Assembly (NCBI RefSeq): GCF_029227915.1
Contig: NC_079888.1
Span: forward strand, 24,594,001 to 24,658,000
Origin: Hydractinia symbiolongicarpus
Lineage: Eukaryota > Cnidaria > Hydrozoa > Anthoathecata > Hydractiniidae
Reading direction: 5' to 3'
DNA length: 64,000 bases
Below the pieces are notes generated by a model. The model saw nothing but the letters and a program-made list of their open reading frames with translations. It had not been told where the DNA came from and did no database searches. Of the stretch, positions 51,104-61,343 are shown piece by piece. Position numbers and translations under genes: made by a program. Each line of letters opens with the position of its first letter. Position 1 is the first letter of the stretch.

Positions 51104-53930
51104 GAGTTTACTCCCTGGGTACTTTCTTTGTATACTTTTGACTATACGGGCCAAGCCGGGATTTACGGAAAATCACGGGTTTTCGTTTGCCGGCCATTAA
51201 ACTTCTTTTATTCAGCGTCTCATCAAAAATGAAAACATTTTTAAAAACTACAAGTCTTATGCGTTTTAGTGGTGAAAAAATAATTTAAAAGATCGTTCTG
51301 GAAATTAGTTTACTCACAGGGTACCTTCTTTGTATACATTCGACTATACGGGCCAAGCCCGGGATTTACGGGAAATCGCGGGTTTTCGTTTTCCGGCGAT
51401 TAAACTTCTTTCATTAAGCATCTCATCAAAAATGAAAACATTTTTGAAAACTACAAGTCTCACGCGTTTTAGTGGTGAAAAAATAATTTAAAAAATCGTT
51501 CTGGAAATGAGTTTACTCACAGGGTACTTTCTTTGTATACATTCGACTATACGGGTCAAGCCCGGGATTTACGGGAAATCGCGGGTTTTCGTTTTCCGGC
51601 GATTAAACCTCTTTCATTAAGCGTCTCATCAAAAATGAAAACATTTTTGAAAACTACAAGTCTCATGCGTTTTAGTGGTGAAAAAAAAATTTAAGAAATC
51701 GTTCGGGAAATGAGTATACTCCCTGGGTACTTTCTTTGTATACTTTTGACTATACGGGCCGAGTCTGGGATTTAGGGAAATCGCAGGTTTTCGTTTGCCG
51801 GCGATTAAACTGCTTTTATTCAGCGTCTCATCAAAAATGAAAACATTTTTGAAAACTACAAGTCTCATGCGTTTTAGTGGTGAAAAAATAATTTAAAAAA
51901 TCGTTCGGGAAATGAGTTTACTCCCTGGGTACCTTCTTTGTATACTTTTGACTATACGGGCCAAGCCGGGATTTACGGGAAATCGCGGGTTTTCGTTTGC
52001 CGGCGATTAAACTCCTTTTATTCAGCGTGTTATCAAAAATGAAAACATTTTTAAAAACTACAAGTCTTATGCGTTTTAGTGGTGAAAAAATAAATTAAAA
52101 AATCGTAATGGAAATGAGTTTACTCACAGGGTACTCTCTTTGTATACATTCGACTATACGGGCCAAGCCCAGGATTTACGGGAAATCGCGGGTTTTCGTT
52201 TTCCGGCGATTAAACCTCTTTCATTAAGCGTCTCATCAAAAATGAAAACATTTTTGAAAACTACAAGTCTCATGCGTTTTAGTGGTGAAAAAATAATTTA
52301 AAAAATCGTTCGGGAAATGAGTTTACTCCCTGGGTACTTTCTTTGTATACTTTTGACTATACGGGCCGAGTCCGCGATTTAAGGGAAATCGCGGGTTTTC
52401 GTTTGCCGGCGATTAAACTTCTTTTTTTCAGCGTCTCATCGAAAATGAAAACATTTTTAAAAACTACAAGTCTTATGCGTTTTAGTGGTGAAAAAATAAT
52501 TTAAAAAATCGTTCTGGAAATGAGTTTACTCCCTGGGTACTTTCTTTGTATACTTTTGACTATACGGCCCGATCCTGGGATTTAGGGAAATCGCAGGTTT
52601 TCGTTTGCCGGCGATTAAATTGCTTTTATTCAGCGTCTCATCAAAAATAAAAACATTTTTGAAAACTACAAGTCTTATGCGTTTAGTGGTAAAAAAAAAT
52701 TTAAAAAATCGTTCGGGAAATGAGTTTACTCCCTGGGTACTTTCTTTGTATACTTTTGACTATACGGGCCAAGCCGGGATTTACGGGAAATCACGGGTTT
52801 TCGTTTGCCGGCCATTAAACTTCTTTTATTCAGCGTCTCATCAAAAATGAAAACATTTTTAAAAACTACAAGTCTTATGCGTTTTAGTGGTGAAAAAATA
52901 ATTTAAAAGATCGTTCTGGAAATTAGTTTACTCACAGGGTACCTTCTTTGTATACATTCGACTATACGGGTCAAGCCCGGGATTTACGGGAAATCGCGGG
53001 TTTTCGTTTTCCGGCGATTAAACCTCTTTCATTAAGCGTCTCATCAAAAATGAAAACATTTTTGAAAACTACAAGTCTCATGCGTTTTAGTGGTGAAAAA
53101 AAAAATTAAGAAATCGTTCGGGAAATGAGTATACTCCCTGGGTACTTTCTTTGTATACTTTTGAGTATACGGGCCGAGTCTGGGATTTAGGGAAATCGCA
53201 GGTTTTCGTTTGCCGGCGATTAAACTGCTTTTATTCAGCGTCTCATCAAAAATGAAAACATTTTTGAAAACTACAAGTCTCATGCGTTTTAGTGGTGAAA
53301 AAATAATTTAAAAAATCGTTCGGGAAATGAGTTTACTCCCTGGGTACCTTCTTTGTATACTTTTGACTATACGGGCCAAGCCGGGATTTACGGGAAATCG
53401 CGGGTTTTCGTTTGCCGGCGATTAAACTCCTTTTATTCAGCGTGTTATCAAAAATGAAAACATTTTTAAAAACTACAAGTCTTATGCGTTTTAGTGGTGA
53501 AAAAATAAATTAAAAAATCGTAATGGAAATGAGTTTACTCACAGGGTACTCTCTTTGTATACATTCGACTATACGGGCCAAGCCCAGGATTTACGGGAAA
53601 TCGCGGGTTTTCGTTTTCCGGCGATTAAACCTCTTTCATTAAGCGTCTCATCAAAAATGAAAACATTTTTGAAAACTACAAGTCTCATGCGTTTTAGTGG
53701 TGAAAAAATAATTTAAAAAATCGTTCGGGAAATGAGTTTACTCCCTGGGTACTTTCTTTGTATACTTTTGACTATACGGGCCGAGTCCGCGATTTACGGG
53801 AAATCGCGGATTTTCGTTTGACGGCGATTAAACTGCTTTTATTCAGCGTCTCATCAAAAATGAAAACATTTTTAAAAACTACAAGTCTTATGCGTTTAGT
53901 GGTGAAAAAATAATTTAAAAAATCGTTCGG
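51104..53930 (+). repeat. Tandem duplication with 8-mer and 7-mer spacing
   Basis: Rare markers define two copies: CGGCCATTAA (51191/52809, step 1618) and CAGCGTGTTATC (step 1415, from 52024 to 53439). The first copy holds two B monomers in a row (CAAGCCCGGG with AAGCATCTC, then GGGTCAAGCCC). The second has one hybrid that starts with ATTAGTTTACTCACAGGG and then reads GGGTCAAGCCC. One monomer has therefore been lost, or gained, by exchange between neighbours. A third CGGCCATTAA copy lies at 56647. Confidence 0.82.
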
Positions 53931-55041
53931 GAAATGAGTTTACTCCCTGGGTACTTTTTTTGTATACTTTTGACTATACGCGCCAAGCCGGGATTTACGG
54001 GAAATCGCGGGTTTTCGTTTACCGGCGATTAAACTTCTTTTATTCAGCGTCTCATCAAAAATGAAAACATTTTTAAAAACTATAAGTCTTATGCGTTTTA
54101 GTGGTGAAAAAATAATTTAAAAAATCGTTCTGGAAATGAGTTTACTCACAGGGTACTTTCTTTGTATACATTCGACTATACGGGCCAAGCCCGGGATTTA
54201 CGGGAAATCGCGGGTTTTCGTTTTCCGGCGATTAAACCTCTTTCATTAAGCGTCTTATCAAAAATGAAAACATTTTTGAAAACTACAAGTCTCATGCGTT
54301 TTAGTGGTGAAAAAATAATTTAAAAAATCGTTCGGGAAATGAGTTTACTCCCTGGGTACTTTCTTTGTATACTTTTGACTATACGGGCCAAGCCGGGATT
54401 TACGGGAAATCGCGGGTTTTCGTTTGCCGGCGATTAAACTTCTTTTATTCAGCGTCTCATCAAAAATGAAAACATTTTTAAAAACTACAAGTCTTATGCG
54501 TTTTAGTGGTGAAAAAATAATTTAAAAAATCGTAATGGAAATGAGTTTACTCACAGGGTACTCTCTTTGTATACATTCGACTATACGGGCCAAACCCAGG
54601 ATTTACGGGAAATCGCGGGTTTTCGTTTTCCGGAGATTAAACCTCTTTCATTAAGCGTCTCATCAAAAATGAAAACATTTTTGAAAACTACAAGTCTCAT
54701 GCGTTTTAGTGCTGAAAAAAAACTTAAAAAATCGTTCGGGAAATGAGTTTACTCCCTGGGTACTTTCTTTGTATACATTCGACTATACGGGCCAAGCCCC
54801 GGATTTACGGGAAAACGCGGGATTTTGTTTGCCGGCGATTAAACCTCTTTCATTAAGCGTCTCATCAAAAATGAAAACATTTTTGAAAACTACAAGTCTC
54901 ATGCGTATTAGTGGTGAAAAAATAATTTAAAAAATCGTTCGAGAAATGAGTTTACTCCCTGGGTACTTTCTTTGTATACTTTTGACTATACGGGCCGTGT
55001 CCGGGATTTACGGGAAATCGCGGATTTTCGTTTGCCGGCGA

Positions 55042-56607
55042 TTAAACTTCTTTTATTCAGCGTCCCATCAAATATGAAAATATTTTTGAAAACTACAAGT
55101 CTCATGCGTTTAGTGGTAAAAAAATAATATAAAAAATCGTTCGGGAAATGAGTTTACTCCCTGGGTACTTTCTTTGTATACTTTTGACTATACGGGCCGT
55201 GTCCGGGATTTACGGGAAATCGCGGATTTTCGTTTGCCGGCGATTAAACTTCTTTTATTCAGCGCCCCATCAAATATGAAAATATTTTTGAAAACTACAA
55301 GTCTCATGCGTTTAGTGGTAAAAAAATAATATAAAAAATCGTTCGGGAAATGAGTTTACTCCCTGGGTACTTTTTTAAATACTTTTGACTATACGGGCCA
55401 AGCCCGGGATTTACGGGAAATCGCGGGTTTTCGTTTGCCGGCGATTAAACTTCTTTTTTTCAGCGTCTCATCGAAAATGAAAACATTTTTAAAAACTACA
55501 AGTCTTATGCGTTTTAGTGGTGAAAAAATAATTTAAAAAATCGTTCTGGAAATGAGTTTACTCCCTGGGTACTTTCTTTGTATACTTTTGACTATACGGG
55601 CCGAGTCTGGGATTTAGGGAAATCGCAGGTTTTCGTTTGCCGGCGATTAAATTGCTTTTATTCAGCGTCTCATCAAAAATAAAAACATTTTTGAAAACTA
55701 CAAGTCTTATGCGTTTAGTGGTGAAAAAAAATTTAAAAAATCGTTCGGGAAATGAGTTTACTCCCTGGGTACTTTCTTTGTATACTTTTGACTATACGGG
55801 CCGTGTCCGGGATTTACGGGAAATCACGGGTTTTCGTTTGCAGGCGATTAAACTTCTTTTATTCAGCGTCCCATCAAATATGAAAATATTTTTGAAAACT
55901 ACAAGTCTCATGCGTTTAGTGGTAAAAAAATAATATAAAAAATCGTTCGGGAAATGAGTTTACTCCCTGGGTACTTTCTTTGTATACTTTTGACTATACG
56001 GGCCGTGTCCGGGATTTACGGGAAATCGCGGATTTTCGTTTGCCGGCGATTAAACTTCTTTTATTCAGCGCCCCATCAAATATGAAAATATTTTTGAAAA
56101 CTACAAGTCTCATGCGTTTAGTGGTAAAAAAATAATATAAAAAATCGTTCGGGAAATGAGTTTACTCCCTGGGTACTTTTTTAAATACTTTTGACTATAC
56201 GGGCCAAGCCCGGGATTTACGGGAAATCGCGGGTTTTCGTTTGCCGGCGATTAAACTTCTTTTTTTCAGCGTCTCATCGAAAATGAAAACATTTTTAAAA
56301 ACTACAAGTCTTATGCGTTTTAGTGGTGAAAAAATAATTTAAAAAATCGTTCTGGAAATGAGTTTACTCCCTGGGTACTTTCTTTGTATACTTTTGACTA
56401 TACGGGCCGAGTCTGGGATTTAGGGAAATCGCAGGTTTTCGTTTGCCGGCGATTAAATTGCTTTTATTCAGCGTCTCATCAAAAATAAAAACATTTTTGA
56501 AAACTACAAGTCTTATGCGTTTAGTGGTGAAAAAAAATTTAAAAAATCGTTCGGGAAATGAGTTTACTCCCTGGGTACTTTCTTTGTATACTTTTGACTA
56601 TACGGGC
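55042..56607 (+). repeat. 806-bp tetramer tandem duplication
   Basis: Four monomers (E, a short-start A reading GGGTACTTTTTTAAATAC, a C variant with AAATTGC, and the following copy) are duplicated. The rare CAGCGCCCCATC lies at 55260 and 56066. The AAATTGCTTTTATTC units start at about 55650 and 56456, also 806 bp apart. The match breaks at about 56608, where CCAAGCCGGG replaces CCGTGTCCGGG. Confidence 0.85.
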
Positions 56608-57403
56608 CAAGCCGGGATTTACGGGAAATCACGGGTTTTCGTTTGCCGGCCATTAAACTTCTTTTATTCAGCGTCTCATCAAAAATGAAAACATTTTTAA
56701 AAACTACAAGTCTTATGCGTTTTAGTGGTGAAAAAATAATTTAAAAGATCGTTCTGGAAATTAGTTTACTCACAGGGTACCTTCTTTGTATACATTCGAC
56801 TATACGGGCCAAGCCCGGGATTTACAGGAAATCGCGGGTTTTCGTTTTCCGGCGATTAAACCTCTTTCATTAAGCGTCTCATCAAAAATGAAAACATTTT
56901 TGAAAACTACAAGTCTCACGCATTTTAGTGGTGAAAAAAAAATTTTAAAATCGTTCGGGAAATGAGTTTACTCCCTGGGTACTTTCTTTGTATACTTTTG
57001 ACTATACGGGCCGAGTCTGGGATTTAGGGAAATCGCAGGTTTTCGTTTGCCGGCGATTAAACTGCTTTTATTCAGCGTCTCATCAAAAATGAAAACATTT
57101 TTGAAAACTACAAGTCTCATGCGTTTTAGTGGTGAAAAAATAATTTAAAAAATCGTTCGGGAAATGAGTTTACTCCCTGGGTACTTTCTTTGTATACTTT
57201 TGACTATACGGGCCAAGCCGGGATTTACGGGAAATCGCGGGTTTTCGTTTGCCGGCGATTAAACTTCTTTTATTCAGCGTCTCATCAAAAATGAAAACGT
57301 TTTTAAAAACTACAAGTCTTATGCGTTTTAGTGGTGAAAAAATAATTTAAAAAATCGTTCTGGAAATGAGTTTACTCACAGGGCACTTTCTTTGTATACA
57401 TTC

Positions 57404-57460
57404 GACTATACGTGCCAAGCCCGCGATTTCCCGTAAATCCCGGGCTTGGCCCGTATAGTC
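57404..57460. repeat. Right orientation switch: palindromic inversion join
   Basis: The plus-oriented array meets the minus-oriented array here. The left arm, 57404-57423 (GACTATACGTGCCAAGCCCG), pairs with the right arm, 57441-57460 (CGGGCTTGGCCCGTATAGTC), at 19 of 20 positions. The 17-nt loop is 57424-57440. Beyond the arms the whole flanking arrays are inverted copies of each other. The join shares CCCG (57420-57423) with both parents: intact plus copies read CAAGCCCGGGATT and intact minus copies read AAAACCCGCGATT. The breakpoint sits inside the G-rich core that forms the quadruplex motif in family A monomers. Fold-back or microhomology-mediated joining is the inferred origin. Confidence 0.9.
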
Positions 57461-60400
57461 AAAAGTATACAAAGAAAGTACCCAGGGAGTAAACTCATTT
57501 CCCGAACGATTTTTTAAATTACTTTTTCACCACTAAAACGCATGAGACTTGTAGTTTTTAAAAATGTTTTCATTTTTGATGAGACGCTGAATAAAAGAAG
57601 TTTAATCGCCGGCAAACGAAAACCTGCGATTTCCCGTAAGTCCTGGACTCGTCCCGTATAGTCAAAAGTATACAAAGAAAGTACCCAGGGAGTAAACGCA
57701 TTTCCCAAACGATTTTTTATATTATTTTTTTACCACTAAACGCATGAGACTTGTAGTTTTCAAAAATATTTTCATATTTGATGGGACGCTGAATAAAAGA
57801 AGTTTAATCGCCGGCAAACGAAAACCCGCGATTTCCCGTAAATCCCGGGCTTGGCCCGTATAGTCAAAAGTATACAAAAAAGTACCCAGGGAGTAAACTC
57901 ATTTCCCGAACGATTTTTTAAATTACTTTTTCACCACTAAAACGCATGAGACTTGTAGTTTTTAAAAATATTTTCATTTTTGATGAGACTCTGAATAAAA
58001 GAAGTTTAATCGCCGGCAAACGAAAACCTGCGATTTCCCGTAATTTCTGGACTCGGCCCGTATAGTCAAAAGTATACAAAGAAAGTACCCAGGGAGTAAA
58101 CTGATTTCCCAAAGGATTTTTTAAATTATTATTTCACCACTAAAACGCATTAGACTTGTAGTTTTCAAGAATGTTTTCATTTTTGATGAGACGCTGAATA
58201 AAAGCAGTTTAATCGCCGGCAAACGAAAACCCGCGATTTCCCGTAAATCCCGGGCTTGGCACGTATAGTCGAATGTATACAAAGAAAGTACCCTGTGAGT
58301 AAACTCATTTCCAGAACGATTTTTTAAATTATTTTTTCACCACTAATACGCATAAGACTTGTAGTTTTTAAAAATGTTTTCATTTTTGATGAGACGCTGA
58401 ATAAAAGAAGTTTAATCGCCGGCAAACGAAAACCCGGGATTTCCCGAAAATCCCAGCTTGGCCCGTATAGTCAAAAGTATACAAAGAAAGTACCCAGGGA
58501 GTAAACTCATTTCCCGAACGATTTTTAAAATTATTTTTTCACCACTAAAACGCATGAGACTTGTAGTTTTCAAAAATGTTTTCATTTTTGATGAGACGCT
58601 GAATAAAAGCAGTTTAATCGCCGGCAAACGAAAACCTGCGATTTCCTTAAATCCCGGACTCGGCCCGTATAGTCAAAAGTATACAAAGAAAGTACCCAGG
58701 GAGTAAACTCATTTCCAGAACGATTTTTTAAATTATCTTTTCACCACTAAAACGCATAAGACTTGTAGTTTTTAAAAATGTTTTCATTTTTGATGAGACA
58801 CTGAATAAAAGAAGTTTAATCGCCGGCAAACGAAAACCCGCGATTTCCCGTAAATCCCGGGCTTGGTCCGTATAGTCAAAAGTATACAAAGAAAGTACCC
58901 TGTGAGTAAACTCATTTCCCGAACGATTTTTTAAATTATTTTTTTACCACTAAACGCATGAGACTTGTAGTTTTCAAAAATGTTTTCATTTTTGATGAGA
59001 CGTTGAATAAAAGAAGTTTAATCGCCGGCAAACGAAAACCCGCGATTTCCCGTAAATCCCGGGCTTGGCCCGTATAGTCAAAAGTATACAAAGAAAGTAC
59101 CCAGGGAGTAAACTCATTTCCCGAACGATTTTTTAAATTACTTTTTCACCACTAAAACGCATGAGACTTGTAGTTTTTAAAAATGTTTTCATTTTTGATG
59201 AGACGCTGAATAAAAGAAGTTTAATCGCCGGCAAACGAAAACCCGCGATTTCCCGTAAATCCCGGGCTTGGCCCGTATAGTCAAAAGTATACAAAAAAGT
59301 ACCCAGGGAGTAAACTCATTTCCCGAACGATTTTTTAAATTACTTTTTCACCACTAAAACGCATGAGACTTGTAGTTTTTAAAAATATTTTCATTTTTGA
59401 TGAGACTCTGAATAAAAGAAGTTTAATCGCCGGCAAACGAAAACCTGCGATTTCCCGTAATTTCTGGACTCGGCCCGTATAGTCAAAAGTATACAAAGAA
59501 AGTACCCAGGGAGTAAACTCATTTCCAGAACGATTTTTTAAATTATCTTTTCACCACTAAAACGCATAAGACTTGTAGTTTTTAAAAATGTTTTCATTTT
59601 TGATGAGACACTGAATAAAAGAAGTTTAATCGCCGGCAAACGAAAACCCGCGATTTCCCGTAAATCCCGGGCTTGGTCCGTATAGTCAAAAGTATACAAA
59701 GAAAGTACCCTGTGAGTAAACTCATTTCCCGAACGATTTTTTAAATTATTTTTTTACCACTAAACGCATGAGACTTGTAGTTTTCAAAAATGTTTTCATT
59801 TTTGATGAGACGTTGAATAAAAGAAGTTTAATCGCCGGCAAACGAAAACCCGCGATTTCCCGTAAATCCCGGGCTTGGCCCGTATAGTCAAAAGTATACA
59901 AAGAAAGTACCCAGGGAGTAAACTCATTTCCCGAACGATTTTTTAAATTACTTTTTCACCACTAAAACGCATGAGACTTGTAGTTTTTAAAAATGTTTTC
60001 ATTTTTGATGAGACGCTGAATAAAAGAAGTTTAATCGCCGGCAAACGAAAACCTGCGATTTCCCGTAAGTCCTGGACTCGTCCCGTATAGTCAAAAGTAT
60101 ACAAAGAAAGTACCCAGGGAGTAAACGCATTTCCCAAACGATTTTTTATATTATTTTTTTACCACTAAACGCATGAGACTTGTAGTTTTCAAAAATATTT
60201 TCATATTTGATGGGACGCTGAATAAAAGAAGTTTAATCGCCGGCAAACGAAAACCCGCGATTTCCCGTAAATCCCGGGCTTGGCCCGTATAGTCAAAAGT
60301 ATACAAAAAAGTACCCAGGGAGTAAACTCATTTCCCGAACGATTTTTTAAATTACTTTTTCACCACTAAAACGCATGAGACTTGTAGTTTTTAAAAATAT

Positions 60401-61343
60401 TTTCATTTTTGATGAGACTCTGAATAAAAGAAGTTTAATCGCCGGCAAACGAAAACCTGCGATTTCCCGTAATTTCTGGACTCGGCCCGTATAGTCAAAA
60501 GTATACAAAGAAAGTACCCAGGGAGTAAACTGATTTCCCAAAGGATTTTTTAAATTATTATTTCACCACTAAAACGCATTAGACTTGTAGTTTTCAAGAA
60601 TGTTTTCATTTTTGATGAGACGCTGAATAAAAGCAGTTTAATCGCCGGCAAACGAAAACCCGCGATTTCCCGTAAATCCCGGGCTTGGCACGTATAGTCG
60701 AATGTATACAAAGAAAGTACCCTGTGAGTAAACTCATTTCCAGAACGATTTTTTAAATTATTTTTTCACCACTAATACGCATAAGACTTGTAGTTTTTAA
60801 AAATGTTTTCATTTTTGATGAGACGCTGAATAAAAGAAGTTTAATCGCCGGCAAACGAAAACCCGGGATTTCCCGAAAATCCCGGCTTGGCCCGTATAGT
60901 CAAAAGTATACAAAGAAAGTACCCAGGGAGTAAACTCATTTCCCGAACGATTTTTTAAATTATTTTTTCACCACTAAAACGCATGAGACTTGTAGTTTTC
61001 AAAAATGTTTTCATTTTTGATGAGACGCTGAATAAAAGCAGTTTAATCGCCGGCAAACGAAAACCTGCGATTTCCTTAAATCCCGGACTCGGCCCGTATA
61101 GTCAAAAGTATACAAAGAAAGTACCCAGGGAGTAAACTCATTTCCAGAACGATTTTTTAAATTATCTTTTCACCACTAAAACGCATAAGACTTGTAGTTT
61201 TTAAAAATGTTTTCATTTTTGATGAGACACTGAATAAAAGAAGTTTAATCGCCGGCAAACGAAAACCCGCGATTTCCCGTAAATCCCGGGCTTGGTCCGT
61301 ATAGTCAAAAGTATACAAAGAAAGTACCCTGTGAGTAAACTCA
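57424..61343 (-). repeat. 2429-bp 12-monomer duplication in the inverted segment
   Basis: The block 57424-58914 recurs at about 59853-61343, offset 2429. Markers include TATACAAAAA (57871/60300), CAAGAATGTTTTC (about 58165/60594) and CTGATTTCCCAAAGG (about 58101/60530). Noticed differences are ATCCCAGCTTGG near 58455 against ATCCCGGCTTGG, and a T-to-A change in the AT tract near 58527. The stretch between the copies is itself a 1012-bp repeat of neighbouring monomers. A further partial copy begins near 61880 at an additional offset of 2024. Confidence 0.8.

Larger units (their letters stand above)
1013..57423 (+). repeat. Main satellite array, plus orientation, ~280 monomers
   Basis: This is an uninterrupted head-to-tail array of a ~202 bp monomer (201-203 bp usual). 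I set the monomer start at GGGTACTTTCTTTGTATAC. After that come a GC-rich core (CGGGCC...GCCGGCGATT, about 50 bp), then CGTCTCATC, an AT-rich dyad, ACTACAAGTC, GCGTTTTAGTGGTG, A-tracts, and TCGTTCGGGAAATGAG. From the first start (1013) to the last (57381), allowing for nine 132-bp copies, there are about 280 units. Five variant families are interleaved and organised into higher-order repeats, listed separately. Stretches without a separate block entry (1013-3240, 7430-8935, 18470-19806, 24832-27900) hold the same families in mixed order. Nothing non-satellite is visible anywhere in it. A structural centromere or heterochromatin role is inference from architecture only. Confidence 0.97.

Noticed and set aside
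57404-57460. Rho-independent terminator from the strong palindrome
   Set aside because: The hairpin is formed by the meeting of two inverted satellite arrays, has no gene upstream and no adjacent T-run in the right position. The context is not bacterial.
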